Position numbers and translations under genes: made by a program | Source of the DNA: Hyperoodon ampullatus | Lineage: Eukaryota > Chordata > Mammalia > Artiodactyla > Ziphiidae | NCBI GenBank assembly: GCA_949752795.1 | Contig: OX457064.1 | Location: 106,183,454 to 106,247,453, forward strand | DNA length: 64,000 nt | Reading direction: 5' to 3' | The notes under the pieces: generated by a model | Databases searched by the model: none | Told to the model about the DNA's origin: nothing | What the model saw: the letters and a program-made list of their open reading frames with translations, nothing else | In this document: one piece after another, positions 23,640 through 36,039 of the stretch | Position numbering within the stretch: position 1 is the stretch's first letter | Layout: the number at the start of each line of letters is the position of its first letter

Positions 23640-24569
23640 ATGTTATTGACATATAAAATCAAATTTTAGATCAGACATTGTTTCACTTACTGTTTTCCCT
23701 AGCAGCATTACTAAAGAAAATTTATATTTCTTATCATTTTGCAAAGAATAACCATTTTCTAGGCATTATGAGCCATCCAGAACTCGAATTTTCCAAAAGG
23801 CAAAATTTCCTTTTCAGTCTTAGGATTTACAATTTTCAAGCAGCCGACGTCCTAGTGGAACTTGGATTCTCACACGTGAGACTGAACGAAGAAAAGTCTG
23901 GAAGCTGGAAAGCGCCTGGTGAGTTCAGGAATCCATAGCCCTGGGCAGCTGCAGTTCTGCACATGCAGGAAACACAGGCCAGAGAGGGTGGGAAGGAGAC
24001 CCAGGGCCAGGCAGAGAGGGGCCTTGAGCGCCCCCCAGACCTGGATGTCCGTGATCTGAGCCCTGCGGGGCGGGGCGGGGGGTGCTGCACCGTGGAGCGG
24101 GGAGGAGGGATCACAGGGCAGAGGTACAGCAGGCCCTGGACCTCCACCGCCCGTGTCCGAGTTCCACACCTCCGCCCCCAGTGGGCCTCGGGCTGGGCCA
24201 GCTGCTAACCTTCCGTCCTCGGCTGCCCCTCCATGAGCGGAGATAACGATCAAAGGTCTTCAACTCCAAACCCGAATGCTTTCACACTGAAAGTCACTTC
24301 TGAAACTCATTTGGTGGCAAAATGTGATCAGAATGGATGTGAGCCTTCTTACAGCTGCTGTCCCTCTTCCTACGCTCTAACTGCCGAAATAGTGACGTGT
24401 TTGATTACAGGGTGCTATCGGCAACCACTGGGCCGCGTCATACACACTCCGTACACTCTGTCACCTTCTAAAGTCAAAGAAGTTCGGAAACGCAGCTGGT
24501 GCAAGTGCTCTGGGTAAGGACTGTGTATCCACCTCTGAAGACTGCAGGGAAATGCATTCATTCGTGAAA
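23640..24569. other. intergenic, no gene seen
   Basis: Unique-looking sequence between the L1 at 22978-23635 and the hAT fossil from 24570. No recognisable coding region. Confidence 0.4.
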
Positions 24570-26360
24570 TACTCCCGCAGCTCTCAAAATGTGGTCTGCA
24601 CATCCCCAAAACCCTTTCAGAGGGTCCACACACAACCATTTTTACAGTTATACTGTTATTACTTACCTTTGTCACCGCCCAGACCTTGGCAAAAGGTGCA
24701 AAAACACCGGCAAGTAGAAAGCTGAGGCCTCAGCAGCATGGAGACCACGGCTCCAACCGTACCAGCAGGCATCGTACTCACAGCCATGCACTCAGAGTTT
24801 TGCTTAAAAAAATGCCAGTTTCTGGCTGAGTAATATTCCATTGTATATATGTACCCCATCTTCTTTATCCATTCGTCTGTAGACGGGCATTTAGGTTGCT
24901 TCCATGACCTGGTTACTGTAAATAGTGCTGCAGTGAACGTTAAAAGGAACGAAATTGGGTCGTTTGTAGAGACGTGGATGGACCTAGACGCTGTCATACA
25001 GAGTAAAGTAAGTCAGAAGGAGAAAAACAAATATTGTATATTAACGCATATACATGGAATCTAGAAAAATGGTACAGATGAACCGGTTTGCAAGGCAGAA
25101 ACAGAGACACAGATGGAGAGAACAGACGTATGGACACCAAGGGGGGAAAGGGGGAGGGGTGGTAGTGGGTGGTGGTGGGATGAACTGGGACATTGGGATT
25201 GACATGTACACACTAATATGTATACAATAGATAACTAATAAGAACCTGCTATATAAAAAATAATAAAATTCAAGAAAATATGCCAGTTTCACTGAAAAAT
25301 GTCCTTGAAAAAGCAGTAAAAAAAAAAAGTATTAACTTTATTAAAGCTCAGCCCTTGAGTACATGTCCATTCTGGAGGAAGGAACAGGGGGCTCGTGTTC
25401 ACAGCGCTGCACTCAGAAGGGCAGGAGATGTCTAAGGGGAGCCCCTGTGGGTGAGCTGTGAGCCAACCAGCCCTCTGCCATGGAACTCTGCTGTACACAA
25501 AACACACCTGGCAGACATACCACAGTTGTTCCGACATTTTCTCAAAAATAAATGAAGTGAGCCTGTCATGTCAAGGAAAACAGTAGTTGTTGCCAATGAT
25601 AAAATCTGAGTTTTCAAGTGAAAAGTAAAATTTTGGAAAACGTGTATCCAATAGCATAAGTCAGACAACTTCCCAGTATTTACAGACCTTTCCGATGAGC
25701 ACAGCAGTGATATCAACAGAAGTAATTTTGTGATATTGTTTAAGGAAACCTGTCAACATTTGGGAGAACTGCATAACTCAGAGAAGGATTAGTTTCCAAA
25801 TAACCAGTGAATGATGTTGCTAAATCTTTCATGGGTAAAAGACCCATTCAAAGTGTAAGATAGATCAATGGATTTTAATGTAATAGAGCATGAAGTATTC
25901 ACTGATAAGGTTTGATTCCATAGTGCAACTAAATTCCGAATCTTCCACCTGTTGAATTTTGTGTAATATTCAGGAAGAACGTCCACCATTGTGTGACAAG
26001 GCTAATAAAACATTCCTCCTTTCCCAGCTACATGTCTGTGAGAGGCTGCATTTTCTCCATATACTTGAACCAAAATAATGGATTGCACAGCAGAAATGAG
26101 AATCCAGCTATCTCCTCTTAAGCCAGACATTATAAAGAAGTGTGCAAAAATGTAAAACACCACTCTTCTAATTTTGTATTGTTTTGGGAAATATAGTAAG
26201 TGTTCATTAAAATATAAGATTTAAGTAAACATGAAGTGGGTTTTTATTGTTAGTGTAGATGAATCATCAATAGGCATATTCCAAATAAACAAAGCTCCTC
26301 GGGGCCCTCAATGACCATGAGGGGTGTAAGGGTGCTGAGACACCTTGAGAGTGCGGGTGG
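24570..26360 (+). pseudogene. fossil hAT-family DNA transposon with broken transposase
   Basis: This is an old autonomous hAT-type element. Left-end-like sequence (CTCTCAAAATGTGGTC) lies at about 24581-24596, and right-end-like sequence (GGTGCTGAGACACCTTGAGAG) lies near 26330-26350. In between is a decayed transposase reading frame. Around 25830-25900 the frame reads WVKDPFKV, stop, DRSMDFNV, with an in-frame TAA at 25856-25858. The C-terminal hAT dimerisation region (about 26020-26130) is frameshifted. It cannot encode an active transposase. An L1 at 24823-25280 interrupts it. The subfamily (Charlie or Tip100-like) is uncertain. Confidence 0.7.
24823..25280 (+). mobile_element. twin-primed (5'-inverted) L1 insertion inside the hAT fossil
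   Basis: The 3' portion (about 24942-25280) is L1 sequence in forward orientation. The adjoining 24823-24941 is L1 sequence in reverse orientation, and reading it on the - strand leads directly into the first bases of the forward part. The TGCCAGTTTC duplication flanks the insertion at 24813-24822 and 25281-25290. Inversion of the 5' portion inside one target-site duplication is the signature of twin priming. Confidence 0.85.
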
Positions 26361-27749
26361 GACACGGCTGGGGCCCCTGCTCCTGCAGACAAGGCCCTGC
26401 CCTCCTCCAGTCCACTTTGTAGGACAGCCCGGCTGTACACACCTGGGTACTTATAACTTCAATAGCCATGAGTGCTGTGGAGAATACAACTGGGGCAGGA
26501 GCTGTTTTAGAGATGCGGTCTCTCTCTGGGATCATCTGTATGCAGGGGTCTGGGGGAAGAATGTTCCACAGAGGGGAGAGCAAAGACAGGGGGCGGGGAC
26601 CCCCCTGCAGTGGGAAGGGCTTGGCAGCAGAGTTGGGGTGTTTAAGCTGGCCAAGGGAGGCCAGCCTTATAACCTCAGGTGAGGGGAGTGGCCGAGGCAG
26701 GTCACATAGGGCCCCAAAGTGTGTTTTAGGGTTGTGCCTAATTCTCAGCGTTCTTGGAAACCACTGGTGTAGACCAAGTGTGGAGAGAGAACAGGCTGCC
26801 GGGGGCAATAGAGGTTGAAAGACCAGCCCTCCAGGTGTGGGCAGAAATGGCCGCAGCTGAAGACCAGGCGTGGCCTATGAGAGGGAGCAACCAGGACTGT
26901 CTCCCAACTGGGTGGATGGGGAAAACGGGGAAGGAGCAGACTGGGGGCGAGTGGGCAGGACTCAACCCATCCCATTTGGACTGTCGAATTTGAACTGCCC
27001 ATTAGAACTCCGGGTAGAGGCAGCCAGGAGGCAGTCAGGTGCATGAGTCTCATGCTCAGAGCTGGAGAGAAATCTCCATTGTCATCAGGGCAGTGATGCT
27101 GCATAGGTAAGGCGCCATCCCTTCCGGGCTGGTGGGAAGAGGGCTGGTAATCGGGGGTGGAGGAGGGTTAAGTGGGGAAGGAAGTAGCAGAGTCATGTTT
27201 TCCTTTTACCCTTGGCTGCCATAGCTTTGGGAAGTTCCCTCTTGTGGCTGGGGGGCAGTTCATCCCAGGGGGAATGTACTCCGGGGAATATGGGGAGGGG
27301 GAAGCAGAGCGGGGGGCCTTCCGGAGGTCTTCCCAAGAGGACAGTGGAGAGGAGCCAGGCAGGAGCAGGCCCTTTGAGCCTGGCCTGAACGAGGCGCGCC
27401 CATTCCCCGGGTGGAAGCTGAGGAGTCCGTGGACAGGTTGCAGGAGAGAGCGGGGCCTCTGCCCCCGCGGTAGGGAGACTCTCCCCGGGACGCCCTTGTC
27501 ACCAGGACGCAGAGTTCTGAAGACGACGCGCTGCCGCTCTTTTCTGCTAGGTCCTCTCCCTCCTTAGCTGTGCCTCCCCTGGATCCCGTCCTCCTCTGCT
27601 CGCTTCCATTTAGGACCTTTCCCTGTCTTCACTGGACCAACGCCCTCCCCCCAAAATCGTTTTTGTGAAAGATGTCCGGACCCCCTGCTTCAGTGCTTCT
27701 CTCCCCGGGCCACTGAGGATGGGCGCGGCCACCGAGCCTTAATCCCTCC
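26361..27749. other. unique intergenic sequence, no gene or repeat recognised
   Basis: This marks the left edge of the transposon-poor domain around EN2. Short open frames lack domains. Confidence 0.45.
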
Positions 27750-29900
27750 TAACCTCTGACCTCTCTCCCCCTCCCCTTAAGCAAACTTCCCTGCCGCCAC
27801 CGGGCCGCAGCCTCCCCTCCCCCTTCTCCACGGCTCTCCGGAAGAAAGAGCGCGCGCATTTGCAAAGTGGGTGGGAGAAGGCCTGGAGGCGCTGACTGCA
27901 CCCGCCGAGCTCGCGTCCTTAAGGCGCGCGCTGCTGGAGCAGTGGGCGCTCGGCCAGCGGGGAATGGGAGCGGGGACGCGCGGCTTGGCCCACGCATCCC
28001 GCTCTGGAGGGGCCCTCCCGGAGCCTTCACCCACGAGCGGGGAAGCCGGGCTCCTCCGCGGGGCACCCACGCGCGTCAATCTCCCCCCAACCACGGGAAC
28101 TCGAGGAAGGCAACGAAAGACTTTGGTTTTAAAAGGTGGGAGGGGGCAGCGGGGGTACCTTTTGAACCACGCGGCTGCTTAGGGAAGCGGGTGTGGCCAG
28201 ACCCGCGAGGCCGCGGGGACCGGTGCGGGGACGAGGCGGCGCCCCGGGGCCCCGGGGGACTCGAAGGACGCGCGCGGGGCGGGCCGGAGGCGACCGGAAG
28301 CTCAGGTCGCGGTGGTTAGGACGGCCTGGGGGCGTTTCGGGGGGGGGGATGAAGTTTCAGACCGTGCCCCCCCCGGAGCGCCACCCTTTCACTGAGTCCG
28401 GACGAGCGGCTTTGAAGTCGCGGCCCGGGCTCGCCCCTCCCGCGTCCCCTCCCCGCGCCGCGCGGAACCGCCGAGTCCGGGCCGTGCCGGCTTTGTAGCT
28501 AAGCGCTATTGCGGCGGCTCATTGGACCACGTCGGTGGGGCGATAGCAGCCCTCTGATCTGTGAGCTGCGAAGAGCTCTGCGGTCCATTCACAAATCCGC
28601 GCCGTGCCGGGGCCCGGAGCTCCCAGGGAGCTGGCCGCCGCGTAGTGGGCTCCGCCCCAGCCGCGCCCTTCGCCTCCTCGCGGGCGCTGCGTCTCACAAG
28701 GCTCGGAATTTGGGGGCCTGGGGGCAGAGGCTCTCACGTCGGTGGAAAGTTCCTAGCCAAGAAGTCCGTCTCATGGATCCGGGCTCCGACTCCCGGGACC
28801 TCGCTGTAGAGCCCAGAGTCTCCACTGGGCCGGGGTCCCCTCTTGGCCAGAAGGCAGGAGCGTGGCTCGGGCGCATCCCCAGCGGCCTGCTCCAAGCCGG
28901 CTGGCGCGAGTGTAGACCCTCCCAGGCTCCGGGGCAGGGCCGGCGCCGCAGCCTCAGCGCCCCCTCCCTTCCTCTCGGGGCGCGGCGGGGCACCTGGCCA
29001 GTCTCTAGGAATCACCCCTAAAGCCGAGCCCGCCCGGGGATTCGCTGCTTACTCAGATGAGCCGGCCGGGGGGGGCGGGAGGGAGACCCTCTGAGGAAAC
29101 CGGCTTCGGGGCCTCCAGGGTCTCCCACTCCAAACTCCAGCAAGGGATCCCCTCACCCAACCCGACGGCGCAGCGAGACGGGGAAGGGAGCCTGGAGAGG
29201 GGTAGCCGAGCCGCGCCCCCAGCAGATGGCCAGTTCTGGAAGCAAGAGACCGGGTCACACCGGCCCAACCTCCTCCCGCCCCGCGTGCGCGCACGAAGGG
29301 AAACATCCGGCTTGGGGCGCCGCATCCCCACTTGCGACGGAGACCACTGACCCCTGGGCGGAGAAGCTGGGTGCTCGCCGAGACACCACTAGGCGATACT
29401 GGGTGATGAGGGCATGGCGGAGCCCCTCCCCCTCCCCGCTCGGCGGAGCCGATGGGTCCGCAGTGGGTGCTGGGGATGCTCCTGCCCCGCCACCCCGAGC
29501 CCCAGCAAGGTCCACCCTGCCCCCACCCCGCCGGCCAGCCTGGATGTGCGAGGCGCCTGGGTTCCCGGAGAGGGAGCTCTCCTCGTGCCCCGGCGCAGGC
29601 GGGAGTGTGCCGCTTTCTTTTGGCTCGATTTCGTGCTTTCCAGGAGCTGTTTCACTGAGGAAAGGCGATTCCCGCGCGGGCGGAAAGGCTGCAAGCCTGC
29701 GTTCGGCCCAGTCTCGGACCCTGGCAGACGCTCGCCTCTGGGTTGCCTCGCGATCCGATATCCATTCTGGCCTCCGACTTCGGAGAATGTCCCCGGATCG
29801 AGGTTTCCTAGCGGTCGAGACTTGGTTTCACATTCTATTTTCAAGGCTGAGCTTTTCCTGGCTGCTTTGCACGAGCAGCAGCTGAACTTGTATCTGCAAA
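27750..29900. other. CpG island, upstream A
   Basis: About 2.1 kb of GC-rich sequence with frequent CpG, some 7-9 kb upstream of the EN2 start codon. It includes an inverted CCAAT box (ATTGG, 28521-28525) next to CACGTCGG, and a 10-base G run at 28339-28348 facing an 8-base C run at 28367-28374. No protein-coding gene is recognised in it. It may be a promoter of a non-coding transcript or a Polycomb-bound island. Boundaries are estimated by eye. Confidence 0.6.
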
Positions 29901-30829
29901 TAAGACAGAAAAGCGTCGCCCAAAATGTGTCGTTTGCTTGGGGAATCCGCGCTTTACCGTCGGAGCGTTTTGGCACCAAACCTTCAGCCCCCGCCGGCAG
30001 CCTCAGACCCTCGCCCCCAGGCCCCTAACATCTGAAGCCCAGAGGCTGCCCCGCCGCCGCCAGAGTTAGCCCTGGCCTTGCGAACGGAGGGCTAAACTGG
30101 GTAGTTAATTAGGACAGCTCTCATTTCTGGCTCCGGGTAGCTGGGCAGGTGTAAATCCCTAGGAATTTAAGGGCATTAGCTACATATGTGGGAAATCCTG
30201 ATGCATATCCCGTTTCTCTCTCCTAGCCTGTGTTTATCCTCCAGCTGGTATAGAGTTCCTGAACTTTGCCGTCGTCACAGAGGCTGCTGTGTCTTAGGGG
30301 ATTAAGTTATATGAGACACACAAAACCCTGAAACTCCGTAACATAAGATGCAACATGAAGAGCTGCCTGCAGAGAAATGGAAGATTTTTTTAGAGATATT
30401 GAGGAGAAGAAAGCGTGTTTTGGGGGAGGAGAAAGAGCATTTCTCTAATGTGTCCTGACTTTAAAATATTGCTTTGGTGGGCTTTTCCTTAAGTGGGTGA
30501 GGTCTGCTGGGATGATGACACAGAAGCGGATATGAGTACTGGGAGAACTGCTGAGGGCCATTCCCTGGCCCTGGGCCCTGACCGGACCAGGTGGAGCTGC
30601 GCCAGGAGGGAAGTTGGGCCTCAGTGAGCACCAGCCACCAAGAGCAGACACCCACTATGCAGTGACCAAGATTTTGTGCTCCTAAAAGGCCACCAACCCC
30701 CCAAGAGTGTTCTTCTGCCCTTAGCACAGGCATGTATCAGGGGATATACCCCCCAACTATACAAACTTTCCACCGAGGTGAAAGCCTGTGCCCCCAGGCC
30801 GCCAAGTTCGGAGCCTGTTGAACTCAGTG

Positions 30830-31110
30830 GAATGGATCGGTAATTTCATCAAATACAGGAAATGTGTTAATTTCATTCACAATTTAGTTTCACTCTTTTA
30901 TATCAAACTATAAATTTATTTCTATTTGATAAGGAAAAAAAGAAATCCATTTCATGACTTATCTGAACATAGGTTTAAAATAAAATCTATCTCCCCCAAT
31001 GTAACCAGTATATAACTCTGCATGAGTTCCCCCAGTGAAGCTCTATTGTTGATATTTGGGGGTGATGGTTTAGATATTTTCTTCCTGGTATAAAACCCAG
31101 ACTAATGAGT
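30830..31110. promoter_or_regulatory. candidate regulatory segment, AT-rich unique
   Basis: A non-repetitive AT-rich block between two CpG islands, about 6 kb upstream of EN2. It contains GTTAATTTCATT and CTATAAATTTATTTC runs and no L1, SINE or LTR similarity. The regulatory role is inferred only. Confidence 0.25.
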
Positions 31111-32169
31111 TATTTGTTTCAGTAGCAGTTGGTAGGTCAGCTGGGCTGGATCCAGGTGGTTTAAGTTAAACCTGAACTTGTCTAAAATTCTGGAACTGTC
31201 TAGCCACTCAAATCATGTTTCCAAAGATAGTGTGAAGTCAGCATACGTGAGTTTAGGCCATGCTCGCCTCGCTGTGATTTCCTGTGGCTTTCAGGGAAAG
31301 AAAGCGAAGAAAAGAAACCCCATGCTCTGTGAGGGAGGCAGGTGCTCCAGGAGTTCCTTTTGAAGATCTTGTTTTCCTTGCAGAGATCAAAAGGAAGACA
31401 GTGGATAGACACTAGAATTCCTTCCACTATTTGTAAGTAATTGTAAGATTGGAGAGGGTGGCGGATTGTCTTCACAACTCATTATCCTTTTATATATCTT
31501 TTCGTCTTGTTTTCGTGTGCTCAGCCGGCTCAAGCTATGGGTGCCGCTCTTCAAATTCCAACTAATTCTCCTTATTTGCCTCTGGATTATTTGGGATGTG
31601 GCACTTTCTTCTTGGTTGCCGCAATTCCGAGGGGACATTTTCTTTACCGTGGAGGCGTGAGGTCACGGAACAGTCTGTATGATTCCCAGTCATGACCCTG
31701 CACAGGCTGCTCAGTGGGCTTGGTGAGGACAGTGTGGTCCACTTGGAATGGAAGCGGGCCCAACTCCCAGAGGCGTCCAAATTTTACTGGGATGGAGAAC
31801 AGCAGTGAAACAGGGCGAGAGAGCAGGAAAGGGGCCCCTAGGGCACAAGGTGATTCCCAAGGAATCTCAGCTCAGGTCATTTAAGGCAAGAGTCGCCTGG
31901 CTCTGGAGAAAGCCGACGGACGGTGGGCTGCCAGGCCAGAGCAAAGGAACGAGTTTGGGTGTGTGTTTCCTAGCACAAGTGGGGCGATCCTACGACTCCC
32001 CTTTAGAAGCATCCTTTTTCCTGAGGAACCAGGTTAGGGAAGGTTTCAGCTCTGGAGAACTGCCCACCCTCTGCCCATCTCCCCAGCCCTCCCAGGCTGG
32101 CGCTGAGGATAAGTGTCAAAAGTAGGTCCTCTCCCTGTGGCCTGGACAGGAGGGCACCCACTTCACCGC
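31111..32169. other. unique sequence, no gene seen
   Basis: No repeat, domain-bearing frame or RNA gene was recognised between the AT-rich block and the next CpG island. Confidence 0.4.
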
Positions 32170-33480
32170 CCCCAACTCCCACGGGACTTTTGCGGAGCAC
32201 AGGCCGCCTCTTCTCCGGCTCTGGCGGCAGGCTCCAGACGGGCAATGCCGCTCGCTGTCCTCCCCCTTCCTCAGCTAAGCCTCCGCCTGGCGCCAACCCA
32301 TCCAGCAGGCTCTCCTGGGTGCCACGTGGGGACTTCCGGGAGCGGGGCGCCCCTTGCCGCCCGGGGCAGGGAGAGACGCGGGGTCCGGAGCCCAAGGGCG
32401 TCTGCGCCCCACTCCCCACGACGCTTCAGGCCCTTTCCAGGTCCTCTGCTGCTGCGCTTTAACCCTCTCCTGGGGCTACTCGGACGAGGTCCCTGACCCC
32501 AGGCCCCCAAGTTCGCCCGGTGCGTGGCTGCGAGGTGAGCACAGCCGCACTTCCTCCGCGCCCGCCGGCCCCGCCCGACCACCCCCTCCTCCGCCGGCCC
32601 CATCATTTCGGCCTTTGTCTGCAGGCCGGGGTCGCGGCGGCAGCCCCAGGAGCCGAGGGTGGCTCTCCGCCGGGCCGCCGGGCCAGGCCCTTTCTCCCCG
32701 CTCGGCCCCAAGGCCCCGGCCCGGCGCCGGGGACCAACCGCGCGGGGCTGGCTCTCGACCACGGGCGCGGGGCTCCCCGGCCTGATTCTGCTGGGGTTGA
32801 GATTTCGCCTTCCGGAATTGTTGGGCTTCTCTACCAACCGAGTGGCAAGGACCGCTGCAAGCCAACGCCGCTCGTATTGCGCTCGCTTGTTTTCTTCGCG
32901 TCCCCCCGCCCTCCCAGAGAAGTGTGGGAAGTAAGGGGACAGCAGAGTGGCTAGAAAAGTTCCCCTCCTCCGGCCTCGTTTTTAAGATAAAACGGGGGGC
33001 TTGGATCTGCAGCCAGGCACCCAGCGTCCCCAGGAGCTCTCTGCCACCGGAGATTTTATTTGTCAGTCTAGCATCGGGGCTATGAAAACACCGTGTCCAG
33101 AAGCCGTCTTTCCCCTTGATACATTCCGAGATCCCCCTTTGTGCGGAGCACCGGGGAAGCTTGGAGGATGCTTCTCCAGAAGCGGGGAGGGGGGTTGCCG
33201 CCACTCTCCTGGGCCTGGCGAGAGGAGAAAGGATGGGGGTCCCGGGCCTCGGCCTCACTATGTTGGGGAGAAACAAATGTCCAGTGTTGGTCGCCTGTGC
33301 ACGCGGAGAAGCCCACCCTGCAGGACGGCCGCCGTCCAGGTGGGAGAGCGCAGCTGCGTTGGCTTGCTGGGCGCAGGGCCGGCACCTCGGGTTCTGGAGC
33401 AAACACTTGGAAATGCGTCCCCCGCCTTCCCCGCCGCCCCCAGAAAGCACAGCCAGGCGGGGTCCCAGATCCCGCCTGGC
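32170..33480. other. CpG island, upstream B
   Basis: GC-rich sequence with dense CpG about 4-5 kb upstream of EN2. A 324-codon frame on the - strand (32476-33450) spans it. It is rich in Gly, Arg, Pro and Ala with no domain, as expected of a shadow frame in a CpG island. No transcript is identifiable from sequence alone. Confidence 0.55.
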
Positions 33481-35879
33481 CGGTCGGCCCTCAAGCGTGT
33501 TTTAGAGCTTTCTGAAAACAGCTTGTTGCGATTTCTGTGTTTGTAAGATTTAGGATTCCCTCAGCCCCGGGGCGAATCAACTTTCTGCAGCTTCCTCCCA
33601 GATTTTCTCACCCTCCACGCTGTACCTTTGGATGGCGCCCACTCTCAAGGGGCGCTCGCTTCCGGAATTATGTTCATGTTTGGGTTGGCTTTGAGTGGCC
33701 TGATGCTCTCTAATGATTTCTCTCCTCATTCCTTCCTCTTTCCCCTCCTTTCCCCTCCTCCTGCACGGTCCCACCACAGCCCGTAACTCAGGAATTGGCC
33801 TGCTTCCTCGACCAGCCTGATCTGCAGCCTGGAGACCAGTGTCTGCAGAATGCTATCCCCCCAAAAGTGAGGTTGGCCTGGAGGTGACATGCTGCTTTGC
33901 AGAGCTCATGCTGCAGCCAGTAATTTGGGTCTGGATCGCAGGAGAAAACACAGCAGGAGTCCAGCACTTGGGCTCAGTTAATGCTGAGGCAAAGATGCCC
34001 AAGACATCAGAAATTATTTCTCAGGAGATAGCCTAACTGGTTTTCACGGGACAGGTGGAGAAATCAACCTGCGGTGGCTTTGCAAGAACCAACCAGTCCC
34101 GGGCCCTCCCTCTACCCACTTGGTGATCCAGAGACCCAAAATAATTGGACATTCTCGGATGATTAGGGTTCCCAGAGTCGCAGGAAAATTGCCCCCCAAA
34201 CCCTAAACATGTGTAAATAGGGTGTTCCCACAAAACTCACCAGCTTCATTTTTCCAGGCACACACAGACTATGGGCTTCATTTTTTGAGACCCAGGGAGG
34301 GCCACTGGCAGGTGTGTATCTAGCCAGATAATTTGGTGAAGACCCTTCCACTGGTGGGGGAGGGAAGAGAGATGTGAGTCACCCCAGTGGGAAGTGCTTC
34401 CCCATCCTGCCTGAGTCTCACTGAGGACCAATGAGCCTCCCCCTCTGCCTCCAGGGCCTACCCTCACCCAGCCACCTACCTGCATTTAGCAGCAGGTGAC
34501 CCAGCCCAGAACCTCCTCCTGCCCAGTGCATGCCCCTCCCCCGCAGGTGAAATTCCCCCCAGCAGCACCCTGTTGCTTCTAGTTCAGCCCAGGCCTGACT
34601 CTGGAGCCCGCAGTGGGTGGACAGAGCTGGGGTGGAGAGAGGATAGGACCTGGGTGGGGACCAGAGAAAAGGGGAGCCAGGTCAGGGGCAAGCCTTCAAG
34701 CCTCACCGTGGCCTGGAGGGCTGCTTGTCCAGACCTTCCTCCATCCCTCCCGGCCCGACAGCCTCCTGCTGGCTGCCCCAGGCCCAGGGCCGGCCCCGTG
34801 GGGGCCTCAGTTGCTGGGCACCCCGAAGCCACCTGGGCTGTCCCTCTTCTGCCTCTCTGCACCCTTCCTCTCATCCCCCTCCGGTGTACTTCTATTGTGC
34901 CAGCGCTCCAGCACCCTCAGAGTTGCCCTTTTGGATGTTTCTCAAACTCTGAAGATTTCCATGAAAGTGCCTTTCAAACGATGGACAGGCATGCCTGGGG
35001 TAACAACGGGTGTTTGGTGGGGTGTCTGCAGCTGGGGGCAAGGACAGAAGAGCGAACAGAAGGAGCCAGAAGGAGGAGGGGGGAGGGAAGGGGAAACAGA
35101 AGTTCAAGTTGGACATTCTGACAGCAACTGGAAAGGAAGCTTAGGAAGGAATCGAGGAAAGCGGGGTGGGGGGGAACAAATTGGGGGGCCACCCCACCAT
35201 GTGATTTCTAATTTCCCTTTCAGATGGGCCCTGCTCTCCAGAAAAACTAGTTTAAAGGGTTTTAAGACAAGAAACTGAGGTGAATGTCCTTCTGGTAGTC
35301 CCTCCGTGGGGTAGAGGCTTGGGGTGGGGCAGATGATGGGTGGAAAATTGGGGGAACGCAGCTGCTCTGGAGTATTTTCTCTCCACGTGGTTTTGAAGTC
35401 TTGGCTGACCGTCGGCTCCCCTTGCCTTTCCAGAAACGGAGACTCATTTATAACCCTTATGCTCCTTTATTTCTCTTCCCCCCCACGGAGTCCCAAATCG
35501 TATTCCCCGAGCTCTTCTGACCTGCATGCACGTTTCAGGAGGATCGTTGTCCCGGGGCGGAATCCTACCGTATGCACGCGGCTCCCTGCACAAGCGCGCA
35601 CACGCGCACACACACGCACACTTACGATGAGTGTCTGTAGGAAGAGGGTCCTGCGCGTCAGCTCTGCGTTTAAGACAGGAATCTGCCGGGTTACCAAAGT
35701 CAAATGTAAGTGACAATTCCCCTCTCCGACCAGCAAGGAAGCCGGACTACAAAAGTCCCTTTGTATCTCGGCAGCTCACTTAATGTTATTTATGCATTTT
35801 GTGCAAGGAATTGTGGGATTTTTCCCCCACGGTAAACAATATGGAAATGTTAAAAAATAGCAATCTTCCAGCGCTTGTC
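33481..35879. other. EN2 distal 5' flank, no gene seen
   Basis: Unique sequence with no recognised transposon. A CA/CG alternating tract lies at about 35593-35622. AT-rich sequence at about 35780-35875 carries a forkhead-type GTAAACA core (35832-35838). Confidence 0.4.
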
Positions 35880-36039
35880 CATGTCTGCACGCTGGGGTGA
35901 CCCGGCGGGGCTATCGCGCGGATTTCTCAGATCCCTGAACCGAGAAGCGGCAGGGAAAACACGAGCGAGCGCAGGGTACGCGGTCGCGGTCTCGCCGGTT
36001 CGAGCTCCGGTCCCCGGAGCGCCAGGACGCTGCCGCTTT

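Noticed and set aside
31387..31700. Possible coding exon in the short frames near 31400-31700
   Set aside because: Frames on both strands are short, lack domains and have no convincing splice sites.
32476..33450. 324-codon antisense frame
   Set aside because: It lies in a CpG island, has low-complexity composition and no domain, and no splice or promoter evidence favours it.
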